Source of the DNA: Mycobacterium sp. 1164966.3
Lineage (GTDB): Bacteria > Actinomycetota > Actinomycetes > Mycobacteriales > Mycobacteriaceae
Reading direction: 5' to 3'
DNA: 64,000 nt
NCBI RefSeq assembly: GCF_001665395.1
Contig: NZ_LZSG01000037.1
Span: 52,469-116,468, forward strand
Part shown: in pieces, positions 44,254-53,594 of the stretch
Layout of the letters: each line of letters opens with the position of its first letter
How positions within the stretch are numbered: the stretch's first letter is position 1
Translations under genes and position numbers: made by a program
Notes under the pieces: generated by a model
The model's input: only the letters and a program-made list of their open reading frames with translations
What the model was told of the DNA's origin: nothing
The model's database searches: none

Positions 44254-44882
44254 CTGCCGAGTCCGTTCAGCCCGGCGCCGACGACGTCGAAGGCGTTCCC
44301 GAGCGCGATGGGCAACGGCACGGATTCGTCGCCCAGCCAGAGCTCGTAGGCACTCAGCGCCACCCCCAGCATCGTCCAGGCCACGGTCTGGGGCACCAGG
44401 TCGGCGGTCTTGACACCCAATCGGCCGGCGACGAATTCGGCGATCACCTCGCGCCAGCCGGCGTACATCGTCATCGAGTAAGCCTGCAGCTCTTCGGTTT
44501 TCAAGATGACCCGCATGCGCTGGCGGTGCCGGGCGGTCTCGGATTCGTCAAAGGTGTTGAACGCCAGCAGCGCAGCCCGCAGTGCCTCGCCCAGCGGAAC
44601 ACTTTCCTCGACAGTGTCGAGCAGATTTCGCAGATGCGCGAGGTGGGTGTCGAAGTCGCCCCACGGGATTGCGTTCTTCGAGGCGTAATAGCGGAAGAGC
44701 GTGCGCCGGGCAATACCGGCGGCGTGCGCGACGTCGTCGACACTCACCTCCGCGAAACCACGCTCGGAGAACAAGTCGATGGCGACGTCGGCGATGTCGC
44801 GCGGCGTCGTCGAGCGGCGCCGGCCAACCCGCGACTGCGGCATCATCAGAACCTGCCCTTCCATTTCGGCACTCGATGCCAT
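44250..44882 (-). CDS. mftR: Mycofactocin system TetR regulator MftR
   Basis: A 210-residue TetR protein equivalent to Rv0691c. The helix-turn-helix is [46 protein letters not shown]. MftR represses mft genes and responds to long-chain acyl-CoA by family knowledge. The start at 44882 could instead be ATG 44864 or 44846. Divergent from mftA with a 64-bp gap where its operator should lie. Confidence 0.88.
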   Translation of the reverse strand: MASSAEMEGQVLMMPQSRVGRRRSTTPRDIADVAIDLFSERGFAEVSVDDVAHAAGIARRTLFRYYASKNAIPWGDFDTHLAHLRNLLDTVEESVPLGEALRAALLAFNTFDESETARHRQRMRVILKTEELQAYSMTMYAGWREVIAEFVAGRLGVKTADLVPQTVAWTMLGVALSAYELWLGDESVPLPIALGNAFDVVGAGLNGLGR

Positions 44883-44946
44883 ATCCTGACGACGATTGTG
44901 ACCAGCCCGACCCTTCGTTGTCGAGACCTAACGAGAGGCAATTCGT
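44883..44946. promoter_or_regulatory. mftR-mftA divergent control region
   Basis: Contains the outward promoters and, presumably, the MftR operator. TGACGACGATTGTGACCA is only loosely symmetric, so I cannot place the operator exactly. GAGAGG lies 7 nt before mftA. Confidence 0.35.
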
Positions 44947-45036
44947 ATGGACCACGAGACCGAGACCGACACCGAGCTCGTCGCCGAGACTCTGGTTGAA
45001 GAGGTGTCTATCGACGGGATGTGCGGGGTCTACTGA
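44947..45036 (+). CDS. mftA: Mycofactocin precursor peptide MftA
   Basis: A 29-residue peptide beginning [17 protein letters not shown] and ending in the diagnostic IDGMCGVY. The acidic leader (about residues 1-20) is the recognition part for MftB, and the terminal Val-Tyr is the substrate: MftC decarboxylates and cyclises it, and MftE releases it. Too short for ordinary gene calling. GAGAGG ribosome site at 44932-44937. The mftB start codon lies inside its last codons. Confidence 0.95.
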   Translation: MDHETETDTELVAETLVEEVSIDGMCGVY

Positions 45037-45317
45037 TCCGCGTGTTCGATCCTGATCGCGGCTGGCGGCTGCATCCACAGGTGGCCGTCCGGCCGGAACC
45101 GTTCGGCGCTCTGCTCTACCACTTCGGTACGCGCAAGCTGTCGTTTCTGAAAAACCGCACCATCCTCACCGTCGTGCGATCGCTGGCCCAGCACCCGGAC
45201 CCGCGGTCCGCCTGCCGCGCCGCGGGAGTCGACGATGCCGGCCAAGATCCCTACCTGCACGCGCTGGCCGTGCTGGCCGACTCCAACATGCTGGTGGCCC
45301 AGGAGGATCCGAGATGA
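45021..45317 (+). CDS. mftB: Mycofactocin RRE chaperone MftB
   Basis: A 98-residue peptide-binding protein with the RiPP recognition element layout: [24 protein letters not shown], then [17 protein letters not shown] and a PqqD-like helical end. It holds MftA for MftC. GTG 45021 overlaps mftA by 16 nt; a GTG at 45042 (VFDPDRG) is an alternative that would abolish the overlap. The stop overlaps the mftC ATG. Confidence 0.9.
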   Translation: MRGLLIRVFDPDRGWRLHPQVAVRPEPFGALLYHFGTRKLSFLKNRTILTVVRSLAQHPDPRSACRAAGVDDAGQDPYLHALAVLADSNMLVAQEDPR

Positions 45318-46510
45318 CCGCCCCAACAGCGCGCGTTCCGCGACTCATCGAGCAGTTCGAGCGCGGCCTGGACGCACCCATTTGCCTGACGTGGGAACTC
45401 ACCTACGCGTGCAATCTGGCTTGTGTGCATTGCCTTTCGTCGTCGGGCAAGCGCGATCCACGCGAGCTGTCCACCCGCGAATGCAAGGACATCATCGACG
45501 AGCTGGAACGCATGCAGGTCTTCTATGTCAACATCGGCGGCGGAGAACCCACGGTGCGTCCGGACTTCTGGGAGCTGGTGGACTACGCCACCGCCCACCA
45601 CGTCGGGGTGAAGTTCTCCACCAACGGGGTCCGGATCACACCCGACGTCGCGGCGCGGCTGGCTGCCAGTGACTACGTGGATGTGCAGATCTCGCTCGAC
45701 GGCGCCACCGCCGAGGTAAACGACGCCGTGCGCGGCACCGGGTCGTTCGACATGGCGGTGCGGGCGCTGGAAAACCTTTCCGCCGCCGGATTCCGGGATG
45801 CCAAGATCTCCGTTGTCGTCACCAGACACAACATCAGTCAGCTCGACGAATTCGCCGCACTGGCAAGCCGTTACGGCGCCACCCTGCGGATCACCCGGCT
45901 GCGGCCGTCGGGACGGGGCGCCGATGTGTGGGAAGACCTGCACCCCACCGCCGAACAACAGGTAGCGCTCTACGACTGGCTGGTCGCCAAGGGGGAACGG
46001 GTGCTCACCGGCGACTCGTTCTTCCATCTGTCACCGCTCGGCGAGTCCGGAGCCCTGGCGGGCCTGAACATGTGCGGCGCCGGCCGGGTGGTGTGCCTGA
46101 TCGACCCGGTCGGCGACGTGTACGCCTGCCCGTTCGCCATCCATGATCGCTTCCTGGCCGGAAACATCTTGTCGGATAGCGGTTTCGGGACTGGCTTCCA
46201 AAACATCTGGAAGCACGCGCCGCTGTTCCGCGAACTGCGCGAGCCCCAGTCCGCGGGTGCCTGCGGCAGCTGCGGCCACTACGACAGCTGCCGGGGCGGC
46301 TGCATGGCGGCGAAGTTCTTCACCGGCCTGCCGCTGGACGGCCCCGATCCAGAATGCGTGCAAGGGCACGGCGCCCCGGCGCTGGCGCGGGACCGTGACA
46401 CACCGCGGCCCCGCGTCGACCACTCCCGTGGACAGCGAGTCCGCGAGCCCGTGCCCCTGACGCTCTCGATGCGGCCGCCGGCACGTCTCTGCAACGAAAG
46501 TCCCCTGTAA
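45314..46510 (+). CDS. mftC: Mycofactocin radical SAM maturase MftC
   Basis: A 398-residue radical SAM enzyme. The CxxxCxxC cluster motif is YACNLACVHC near residue 36-46, the GGGEPTVRP glycine motif follows, and the SPASM region has two auxiliary cluster sets (MCGAGRVVCLIDPVGDVYAC; CGSCGHYDSCRGGC). It acts on the terminal Val-Tyr of MftA. The last 40 residues after PECVQGHG are Arg/Pro-rich and longer than the catalytic core needs. ATG overlaps the mftB stop (ATGA). Confidence 0.96.
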   Translation: MTAPTARVPRLIEQFERGLDAPICLTWELTYACNLACVHCLSSSGKRDPRELSTRECKDIIDELERMQVFYVNIGGGEPTVRPDFWELVDYATAHHVGVKFSTNGVRITPDVAARLAASDYVDVQISLDGATAEVNDAVRGTGSFDMAVRALENLSAAGFRDAKISVVVTRHNISQLDEFAALASRYGATLRITRLRPSGRGADVWEDLHPTAEQQVALYDWLVAKGERVLTGDSFFHLSPLGESGALAGLNMCGAGRVVCLIDPVGDVYACPFAIHDRFLAGNILSDSGFGTGFQNIWKHAPLFRELREPQSAGACGSCGHYDSCRGGCMAAKFFTGLPLDGPDPECVQGHGAPALARDRDTPRPRVDHSRGQRVREPVPLTLSMRPPARLCNESPL

Positions 46511-47697
46511 TGCCCGACCAATGGTTTGAAACAGTTGCCATCGCCCAGCAGCGCGCTAAAAAGCGCTTACCGAAATCGGTTTATTCGTCCTTGATTTCGG
46601 CCAGCGAAAAAGGAATTACGGTCGCCGACAATGTCGGAGCGTTCAGTGAACTCGGATTCGCTCCCCATGTCGTCGGCGTGGTGGAAAAGCGCGACCTCTC
46701 GACCACCGTTATGGGCCAAGAGATTTCGCTTCCGGTAATCATTTCGCCCACCGGTGTCCAGGCGGTGGACCCGGACGGTGAAGTCGCCGTAGCGCGCGCC
46801 GCGGCAGCGCGGGGAACCGCGATGGGTTTGTCCTCGTTTGCCAGCAAGCCGATCGAAGACGTCATCGCCGCCAACCCCAAGCTGTTCTTCCAGGTGTACT
46901 GGCTCGGTGGCCGGGACGCGATCGCCGAGCGGGTCGAGCGCGCGCGCCAGGCCGGCGCGGCCGGACTGATCGTCACCACGGACTGGACGTTCTCACACGG
47001 TCGCGACTGGGGTAGCCCCAAGATCCCCGAGCAGATGGACCTGCGGACCATGCTGCGCATGTCTCCGGAGGCGATCACCAAGCCGCGATGGCTGTGGAAG
47101 TTCGGCAAGACGTTGCGGGCGCCGGACCTGCGAGTGCCCAATCAGGGCCGCCGCGGCGAACCCGGCCCGCCGTTCTTTGCCGCCTACGGCGAGTGGATGG
47201 GCACCCCACCACCGACCTGGGACGACATCGCCTGGCTGCGCGAATTATGGGGCGGGCCGTTCATGCTCAAGGGCGTGATGCGCGTCGACGACGCCAAAAG
47301 GGCAGTGGACGCTGGTGTTTCGGCGATATCGGTGTCCAACCACGGTGGCAACAACCTGGACGGCACACCCGCCTCGATCCGCGCCCTGCCCGCAGTGGCC
47401 GCGGCGGTCGGCGACCAGGTCGAAATCCTGCTGGACGGCGGCGTCCGGCGGGGCAGCGACGTGGTCAAGGCGGTGGCCTTGGGAGCGCGGGCGGTCATGA
47501 TCGGGCGGGCGTATCTGTGGGGCCTGGCCGCCGCGGGCCAGTCCGGCGTCGAGAACGTCCTCGACATCCTGCGGGGAGGTATCGACTCGGCGCTGATGGG
47601 CCTCGGCCATGCCTCGGTCCACGACCTGAGCCCGGACGACATCTTGGTTCCGCCGGGGTTTGCCCGGGCGCTCGGTGCGCCCGCCTCGGACACCTAG
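46510..47697 (+). CDS. mftD: Mycofactocin FMN dehydrogenase MftD
   Basis: A 395-residue FMN protein of the L-lactate dehydrogenase/glycolate oxidase fold. Flavin motifs are LPVIISPTGVQAV, GLIVTTDWTFSHGRDWG and ILLDGGVRRGSDVVKAVALG, and the active-site histidine is in SVSNHGGNNLDG. MftD oxidises the MftC/MftE product (AHDP) to the alpha-keto form PMFT. It starts within the mftC stop (TAATG). A 148-bp gap to mftE holds a weak promoter-like pair, GTGACA (47751) and TAAATT (47775). Confidence 0.95.
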   Translation: MPDQWFETVAIAQQRAKKRLPKSVYSSLISASEKGITVADNVGAFSELGFAPHVVGVVEKRDLSTTVMGQEISLPVIISPTGVQAVDPDGEVAVARAAAARGTAMGLSSFASKPIEDVIAANPKLFFQVYWLGGRDAIAERVERARQAGAAGLIVTTDWTFSHGRDWGSPKIPEQMDLRTMLRMSPEAITKPRWLWKFGKTLRAPDLRVPNQGRRGEPGPPFFAAYGEWMGTPPPTWDDIAWLRELWGGPFMLKGVMRVDDAKRAVDAGVSAISVSNHGGNNLDGTPASIRALPAVAAAVGDQVEILLDGGVRRGSDVVKAVALGARAVMIGRAYLWGLAAAGQSGVENVLDILRGGIDSALMGLGHASVHDLSPDDILVPPGFARALGAPASDT

Positions 47698-47845
47698 GCC
47701 GCCGCCGCACGCTGTCGCAAATACACGTTCCCGACAATTCTGATACGGGCGTGACAGTGGTGGCGGACGTGTCGTAAATTCCGGGCACTCGTTCACCCGG
47801 CGAACAGAAATTTCAATAGAAGCTGGAACAATTGGTGCACGAGAG

Positions 47846-48583
47846 GTGAATTCGTCCTACCATCGGCAAGTGCCCTTACGCGGCGAACTGGGAAGCCTGA
47901 CGTCGAGCCAGTTGCCAAGCATCTCGCCGTCAATGCTGATTCCGTTGGGGTCCACTGAACAGCACGGCCCGCACTTGCCGCTGGACACCGACACGCGCAT
48001 CGCCACCGCGGTTGCCCGAGCGGCCGCGGACCTTGTCGACGATGGTCGAGAATGGCTGGTCGCCCCGGCCATCGCGTACGGCGCCAGCGGTGAGCATCAG
48101 AGCTTCACCGGAACGGTCTCCATCGGCACCGACGCCCTGACCACCGTGCTGGTGGAGTACGGCAGGTCGGCCGCCTGCTGGGCCCAGCGCCTGGTCTTCG
48201 TCAACGGCCACGGCGGCAATGTCGCCGCGCTGAACCGCGCGGTGAGCGCGCTGCGGACCGAAGGCCGCGACGTGGGGTGGTGCCCCTGCACCGTCGCCGG
48301 CGGCGACGCTCATGCCGGCCATACCGAAACTTCCGTGCTGCTGCACATTTCGCCGGACGACGTCCGCATCGACCGGCGACTGGCCGGCAACGGCGCACCG
48401 CTGCCCGAGCTGCTGCCGGCGATGCGGCGGGGAGGTGTTGCGGCGGTCAGCCGAACCGGGGTGCTCGGCGACCCGACGACGGCCACCGCAGCCGAGGGGA
48501 GGCGCATCTTCGGCGAGATGGTCGACGGGTGTGCACGCCGAGTCGCCCGCTGGTCGCCGGGGCCACACGGGATGCTGACATGA
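47846..48583 (+). CDS. mftE: Mycofactocin precursor peptidase MftE
   Basis: A 245-residue creatininase-family metallopeptidase. Metal-binding and catalytic motifs STEQHGPHLPLDTDT, VNGHGGNVAALNRAV and GDAHAGHTETSVLLH are intact. It cuts the modified Val-Tyr dipeptide off MftA. GTG 47846 is behind GAGAG. It is the only mft gene with a sizeable gap upstream, so it may have an extra promoter. Confidence 0.95.
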   Translation: MNSSYHRQVPLRGELGSLTSSQLPSISPSMLIPLGSTEQHGPHLPLDTDTRIATAVARAAADLVDDGREWLVAPAIAYGASGEHQSFTGTVSIGTDALTTVLVEYGRSAACWAQRLVFVNGHGGNVAALNRAVSALRTEGRDVGWCPCTVAGGDAHAGHTETSVLLHISPDDVRIDRRLAGNGAPLPELLPAMRRGGVAAVSRTGVLGDPTTATAAEGRRIFGEMVDGCARRVARWSPGPHGMLT

Positions 48584-48616
48584 ACGCGCCGGCGACGATG
48601 CAGAGCGTAAGCGATG

Positions 48617-48672
48617 AGGTGGGGGCACTCCCCAGCTCCGCGGGGACCCCACCCGCTTGCGGGGGAGAGCGG
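48617..48672. repeat. Hairpin-rich segment between mftE and mftF
   Basis: GGTGGGG (48617-48623) pairs with CCCCACC (48645-48651), with an inner CTCCCC/GGGGA stem, and CCCGCTTGCGGG follows (48650-48661) directly before the GGGGGAGAG ribosome site of mftF. Confidence 0.5.
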
Positions 48673-48677
48673 CGCAC

Positions 48678-50090
48678 ATGAGCCAGCCGCGCCTCCCGGA
48701 CGGATTCGCCGTTCAGGTCGACCGCCGCGTGCGGGTGCTCGGTGACGGTTCGGCCCTGTTGGGCGGCTCGCCGACGCGCCTGCTGAAGCTGGCGCCCGCC
48801 GCCCAGGGCATGCTCTCCGACGGCCGGCTGAAGGTGCGCGACGAGGTCAGCGCTCAGCTGGCGCGCGCCCTGCTGGACGCCACGGTAGCCCATCCCCGGC
48901 CCGCCGGTGGTCCGTCGCATCGCGACGTGACGGTGGTGATTCCGGTGCGGGACAACACTTCTGGCGTGCGACGGCTGGTGTCATGCCTGCGGGGATTGCG
49001 GGTCATCGTGGTGGACGACGGATCGCAGTGCCCGATTCAGGAAGACGACTTCCTGGGAGCGCACTGCGATGTCAAAGTGCTCCGGCACGATCGCAGCAAG
49101 GGGCCGGCGGCGGCACGCAACACCGGCTTCACCGCCTGCACCACCGACTTCGTGGCGTTCATGGATTCCGACGTGTCGCCGCGGCGGGGCTGGCTGGAGG
49201 CGCTCCTCGGACATTTCTGCGACCCCACGGTCGCGCTGGTCGCGCCCCGCATCGTCGGCCTGTCGCAGAGCGAGAACCTGGTAGCCCGGTACGAGGCGGT
49301 GCGCTCGTCACTGGACCTCGGTCAGCGAGAGGCGCCGGTACTGCCGCACAGCAGTGTGTCCTACGTTCCCAGCGCGGCGATCATCTGCCGCAGTACCGCC
49401 ATTCGTGACGTCGGCGGGTTCGACGAGACCCTGAGGTCTGGCGAGGACGTCGACCTGTGCTGGCGACTCATCGAAGCGGGCGCCCGTCTGCGCTACGAGC
49501 CGATTGCGCTGGTGGCCCACGATCACCGCACGGAATTGAAGGATTGGCTTGTCCGCAAAGCGTTTTACGGCGGCTCGGCGGCTCCGCTGTCGGTTCGTCA
49601 CCCGGACAAGACCTCCCCGCTGGTGATCTCCGGCGGGGCATTGATGGTCTGGATCCTGATGGCCTTGGGCACCAGCCTCGCTCAGCTGGCGTCGCTGGTG
49701 ATGGCCGTCCTGACGGGCCGCCGGATCGCCAAGGCGATGAGCAAAGCCGACACGTCGCTCCAAGACGTTCTGGTGATCGCCACTCGCGGACTGTGGTCAG
49801 CGGCGCTGCAGCTGGCATCGGCCATTTGCCGGCATTACTGGCCCCTGGCGCTGCTTGCCGCCATCCTCTCGCGACGGTGCCGGCGGGTGGTGCTGATCGC
49901 GGCCATCGTGGACGGCGTGGTGGACTGGCTGCGTCGCAGAGACGCGGTCGGCGAGGACGTCGAGCCGATCGGGCTGTTCACCTATCTGTTGCTCAAACGC
50001 ATCGACGATCTGGCATACGGCATCGGGTTGTGGACCGGGGTGGTGCGCGAACGAAACGCGGGCGCGCTGAAACCGAAGATCCGTACCTGA
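48678..50090 (+). CDS. mftF: Mycofactocin glycosyltransferase MftF
   Basis: A 470-residue GT2 enzyme that adds beta-1,4-glucose chains to premycofactocin. [13 protein letters not shown], the nucleotide-binding VIVVDDGSQ, the DxD-type [12 protein letters not shown] and the GEDVDLCWR motif are present. The C-terminal third has membrane helices ([21 protein letters not shown] and neighbours). ATG 48678 is preferred to an in-frame TTG 7 codons upstream because GGGGGAGAG lies before it. Confidence 0.95.
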   Translation: MSQPRLPDGFAVQVDRRVRVLGDGSALLGGSPTRLLKLAPAAQGMLSDGRLKVRDEVSAQLARALLDATVAHPRPAGGPSHRDVTVVIPVRDNTSGVRRLVSCLRGLRVIVVDDGSQCPIQEDDFLGAHCDVKVLRHDRSKGPAAARNTGFTACTTDFVAFMDSDVSPRRGWLEALLGHFCDPTVALVAPRIVGLSQSENLVARYEAVRSSLDLGQREAPVLPHSSVSYVPSAAIICRSTAIRDVGGFDETLRSGEDVDLCWRLIEAGARLRYEPIALVAHDHRTELKDWLVRKAFYGGSAAPLSVRHPDKTSPLVISGGALMVWILMALGTSLAQLASLVMAVLTGRRIAKAMSKADTSLQDVLVIATRGLWSAALQLASAICRHYWPLALLAAILSRRCRRVVLIAAIVDGVVDWLRRRDAVGEDVEPIGLFTYLLLKRIDDLAYGIGLWTGVVRERNAGALKPKIRT

Positions 50091-50100
50091 CGCTTTGACC

Positions 50101-50160
50101 GCGAGCAGACGCAAAAGCACCGACGCACTCGGCGTGTCGGGTGCTTTTGCGTCTGCTCGC
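50101..50160. repeat. GCGAGCAGACGC palindrome, copy 4 (mftF-mftG junction)
   Basis: A 20-bp core is complementary (50101-50120 and 50141-50160), with a 20-nt loop. The inner sequence is AAAGCAC instead of ATCCCC. The loop contains GGCGTG, whose GTG is a possible start of mftG. Confidence 0.85.
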
Positions 50161-51594
50161 GCGGCTAGCCCGCACAGCGATGTGCTGATCATCGGCGCAG
50201 GCAGTGCTGGATCCGTTGTCGCCGAGCGCCTTTCCGCGGATCCTCGCTGCGCCGTTACCGTCCTCGAAGCCGGCCCGGGACTGGCCGATCCGGGGTTGCT
50301 GGCCCAGACCGCAAACGGGCTGCAACTTCCGATCGGGGTCCGCAGCCCGCTGGTCCAGCGCTACCTGACCAAGCTCACCGATCGGCCCGCCCGCCAGTTG
50401 CCCATCGTGCGCGGGGCAACTCTCGGCGGTTCCGGCGCGGTCAACGGCGGCTACTTCTGCCGCGCACTACCCGGGGATTTCGACCGCAACGAGCTGCCCG
50501 GTTGGGCGTGGTCCGACGTCCTCGAGCACTTCCGGGCCATCGAGACCGACCTCGATTTCGATAGCCCGGCTCACGGCCGCAGCGGCCCCATTCGTGTTCG
50601 CCGGACGCACGAGATGACCGGCACCACAGAAGCTTTCGTAGCCGCCACCGAGCGCGCGGGTTTTCCGTGGCTCGCCGACCTCAACGATGTTGGGCCCGAG
50701 CTGCCTTCAGGGGTGGGCGCGGTCCCGCTCAATATCGTCGACGGCGTGCGCACCGGATCGGGGGCCGGCTACCTGATACCAGCGCTGAGCCGACCCAACC
50801 TGACCCTGCTGGCACACACGCGGGCTGTGCGGCTACGTTTCTCCGGGGACACCGCGGTGGGGGTCGATGGGATCGGCCCCGACGGTCACGTCTCCTTGAC
50901 TGCCGATCGAATTGTCCTGTGCGCCGGTGCGATTGAATCGGCTCAGCTGCTCATGCTCGCGGGCATCGGGGCGGAGGCGATGCTACGGGACGCCGGCGTG
51001 CAGGTCGTCGTCGCGTTGCCCGTCGGGCTGCGCTGCAGTGACCACCCCGAATGGGTGATGCCCACCAACTGGGCGGTGGCCGTGGATCGTCCGGTGCTGG
51101 AAGTCGTGCTGAGCACCACGGACGGCATCGAAATACGGCCCTATACGGGCGGTTTCGTAGCAATGACGGGTGACGGCACCGCGGGACACCGGGACTGGCC
51201 GCATATCGGGGTGGCGCTGATGCAGCCGCGGTCACGCGGACGCATCACGCTGGTCTCCGCCGATCCCGGCGTGCCGCCCCGGATTGAGCACCGATACGAC
51301 AGCGAGCCCGCCGACGTCGCGCTGCTGCGGCAGGGCAGCGAACTGGCTCGTGAACTCTGCAGCGCCGCAACGCATATCGGTCCGGCAGTATGGTCGACAT
51401 CGCAACACCTGTGCGGAAGCGCCCCGATGGGCAGCGATGTTGACCAGTACGCCGTCGTCGATCGTCAATGTAAGGTCCTTGGCATCGAAAACCTCTGGGT
51501 GATAGACGGTTCCGTCCTGCCAGTGGTTCCCAGCCGGGGTCCGCACGCGACCATCGTGATGCTGGCACATCGCGCAGCCGAATTCATCTCATGA
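50134..51594 (+). CDS. mftG: Mycofactocin GMC oxidoreductase MftG
   Basis: A GMC flavoprotein of about 486 residues. FAD motif VLIIGAGSAGSVVAERL with acidic VLEAGPG after it, GATLGGSGAVNGGYF (GMC signature) and the C-terminal active site with SQHLCGSAPMGSD and SRGPHATIVMLAHRA. MftG passes electrons from reduced mycofactocin to the respiratory chain. The start is uncertain: no ATG lies in frame before VLIIG; GTG 50134 is inside palindrome copy 4, TTG 50095 is upstream of it, and GTG 50182 would start at the FAD strand itself. Confidence 0.88.
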   Translation: MSGAFASARAASPHSDVLIIGAGSAGSVVAERLSADPRCAVTVLEAGPGLADPGLLAQTANGLQLPIGVRSPLVQRYLTKLTDRPARQLPIVRGATLGGSGAVNGGYFCRALPGDFDRNELPGWAWSDVLEHFRAIETDLDFDSPAHGRSGPIRVRRTHEMTGTTEAFVAATERAGFPWLADLNDVGPELPSGVGAVPLNIVDGVRTGSGAGYLIPALSRPNLTLLAHTRAVRLRFSGDTAVGVDGIGPDGHVSLTADRIVLCAGAIESAQLLMLAGIGAEAMLRDAGVQVVVALPVGLRCSDHPEWVMPTNWAVAVDRPVLEVVLSTTDGIEIRPYTGGFVAMTGDGTAGHRDWPHIGVALMQPRSRGRITLVSADPGVPPRIEHRYDSEPADVALLRQGSELARELCSAATHIGPAVWSTSQHLCGSAPMGSDVDQYAVVDRQCKVLGIENLWVIDGSVLPVVPSRGPHATIVMLAHRAAEFIS

Positions 51595-51625
51595 ACCATT
51601 GCCGCAGCGAGTAGCGCATCGCCGG

Positions 51626-52097
51626 ATGCACTTCGGGATCGTCGGTGGCACGATATGGCTCGTGGACAATGCTCACGATCGTCCGCGCTTGGCCGGGCTG
51701 CACCACCTCGGAATTTCGGTGACCAACCTGGATCGCAGTTTGCGGTTTTATTGCGACGTGGTCGGAGCGAATCTTCTGGTTCCACCCAACCGGGGGCACC
51801 AGTTCCGCGTTCACCGGACGGATGGCCATTCTCAGCCTGGGCGGACGCATTCTCGACCTATGCGAGCACTCGGGCAATAAGGGGCAGCAATTCGATCCCG
51901 CGCATACGGGGCTCGATCATCTTGCGCTAGAGGCCGAGTCCCTGGATGCGTTGCACGCGTGGGCAGGCTGGCTTGACGCTTCTGGTGTTGCGCGCTCGCC
52001 TATTCGGGAGGTAGCGGGTGGGCAGGGGTCGATGTTCGACTTCGTCGACCCGGACGGCATCCAGATCGAGTTCATCTATCTGAACCTCGCGAGCTAG
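51626..52097 (+). pseudogene. Frameshifted VOC (glyoxalase-like) gene
   Basis: The N-terminal half (LAGLHHLGISVTNLDRSLRF, then YCDVVGANLLVPPN) is in one frame and the rest (MAILSLGGRILDLCEHSG...GLDHLALEAESL...GSMFDFVDPDGIQIEF) in another. Together they make one complete VOC fold of about 150 residues. The switch maps to a run of five G at 51792-51796; with four G the protein would read NRGTSSAFTGRM with no break. It may be a real pseudogene or a sequencing error. It follows mftG on the same strand. Confidence 0.75.
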
Positions 52098-52308
52098 GGG
52101 CTTAATTCGCGAATGATGGCGGACCGCGTGGCGCGCCATGCCCAGCTGACGGTGCCAACGTGACCCAGGTGACATGAGAGGTGCCGCAACCCACCGCGTC
52201 GACCCAATCTCAGGACCGGTCGCCCCGTGTCTGACCAGGTATTTCGGCGGCGTCGTAGACCTTCGCGGACGCCCATGCGCCGGACCCGCTGGCGGCCCGG
52301 CCCGAAAT

Positions 52309-52339
52309 TTGGCCGCGACCGCGATCTGAGGCATACTGT
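52309..52339 (+). promoter_or_regulatory. Promoter of the S10 operon
   Basis: TTGGCC (52309-52314), a 19-nt spacer and TACTGT (52334-52339). A long leader follows. Spacing is one nt longer than ideal. Confidence 0.45.
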
Positions 52340-52345
52340 TCAGGT

Positions 52346-52622
52346 TGCCCTGCGCCAGGTTTGCGCCTGGTCGGGCATACGACCAGCGCCCACAACGGGC
52401 GCGTCCGGTCCCCACCTTGGAGCGCGACTGAATTCGGCCGCGAACAAGGCTGCGTGCGGGTGACACGCCCGAGCGCGGGGGTCGGTGGACCACGACAGGT
52501 AAACAGCGGCGCAGTAACCGGCGCGACGCTGGACCGGCCCGGGAAAAGGCCCGAGCCGATCAGCGCGCTGGAAAGCACCAGGTCCGGACACGGGCCTCAA
52601 GTTGGAGTGAGGGTAGAGAAGC
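52346..52622 (+). promoter_or_regulatory. Structured leader of rpsJ
   Basis: About 280 nt with stems TGGTCG/CGACCA (52368-52385) and GCGCCC/GGGCGC (52386-52402), and further GC stems downstream. No open frame looks real. It corresponds to the place where L4 autoregulates the S10 operon in enterobacteria; whether that holds here is inference. Confidence 0.4.
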
Positions 52623-52928
52623 GTGGCGGGACAGAAGATCCGCATCAGGCTCAAGGCCTACGACCATGAGGCTATTGACGCGTCGGCGCGCAAGATCGTC
52701 GAAACCGTCGTCCGCACCGGTGCCAGCGTCGTAGGGCCGGTGCCGTTGCCGACCGAGAAAAACGTGTATTGCGTCATCCGCTCACCGCACAAGTACAAGG
52801 ACTCCCGCGAGCACTTCGAAATGCGGACGCACAAGCGGCTGATCGACATCCTTGATCCCACGCCGAAGACCGTTGACGCCCTGATGCGCATCGACCTTCC
52901 GGCCAGTGTCGACGTCAACATCCAGTAG
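52623..52928 (+). CDS. rpsJ: 30S ribosomal protein S10
   Basis: A 101-residue S10 starting at GTG ([19 protein letters not shown]). The conserved loop [30 protein letters not shown] is present. It is a 30S head protein and also an antitermination factor (NusE). First gene of the S10 operon. Confidence 0.98.
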   Translation: MAGQKIRIRLKAYDHEAIDASARKIVETVVRTGASVVGPVPLPTEKNVYCVIRSPHKYKDSREHFEMRTHKRLIDILDPTPKTVDALMRIDLPASVDVNIQ

Positions 52929-52943
52929 GAGCGCGACGAACTC

Positions 52944-53594
52944 ATGGCAAGAAGAGGCATTCTGGGAACCAAGCTGGGCATGACCCAGGTGTTCGACGAG
53001 AACAACCGGGTCGTCCCCGTGACGGTGGTCAAGGCCGGACCCAATGTGGTGACCCGCATCCGCACGCCGGAGCGCGACGGGTACAGCGCCGTCCAGTTGG
53101 CGTACGGCGAGATCAGCCCGCGCAAGGTGAACAAGCCGGTGACCGGTCAGTACGCCGCGGCGGGGGTCAACCCGCGCCGGTACCTGGCCGAACTGCGGCT
53201 GGACAACTCGGACACCGCGGAATACGAGGTCGGCCAAGAGCTGACGGCCGAGATCTTCGCCGACGGGACTTACGTCGACGTGACGGGCACCTCGAAGGGC
53301 AAGGGCTACGCCGGAACCATGAAGCGGCACGGCTTCCGCGGCCAGGGCGCCAGCCACGGCGCTCAGGCAGTGCACCGCCGCCCGGGTTCCATCGGCGGCT
53401 GCGCCACTCCCGCTCGGGTGTTCAAGGGCACTCGGATGTCGGGCCGCATGGGAAATGACCGGGTGACCGTTCAGAACCTGTTGGTGCACAAGGTCGATCC
53501 CGAAAACGGTGTGCTGTTGATCAAGGGCGCGGTTCCCGGCCGCACCGGTGGACTCGTCATGGTCCGCTCCGCGATCAAGCGAGGTGAGAAGTAA
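52944..53594 (+). CDS. rplC: 50S ribosomal protein L3
   Basis: A 216-residue L3 ([20 protein letters not shown]) with the loop that reaches the peptidyl-transferase centre ([24 protein letters not shown]). GGAGCGCGACG upstream; the stop overlaps the rplD ATG (TAATG). Confidence 0.98.
   Translation: MARRGILGTKLGMTQVFDENNRVVPVTVVKAGPNVVTRIRTPERDGYSAVQLAYGEISPRKVNKPVTGQYAAAGVNPRRYLAELRLDNSDTAEYEVGQELTAEIFADGTYVDVTGTSKGKGYAGTMKRHGFRGQGASHGAQAVHRRPGSIGGCATPARVFKGTRMSGRMGNDRVTVQNLLVHKVDPENGVLLIKGAVPGRTGGLVMVRSAIKRGEK

Noticed and set aside
52098..52622. Possible small genes before rpsJ
   Set aside because: Several short frames exist on both strands but none has a ribosome site or protein-like sequence; the stretch fits a promoter and structured leader.
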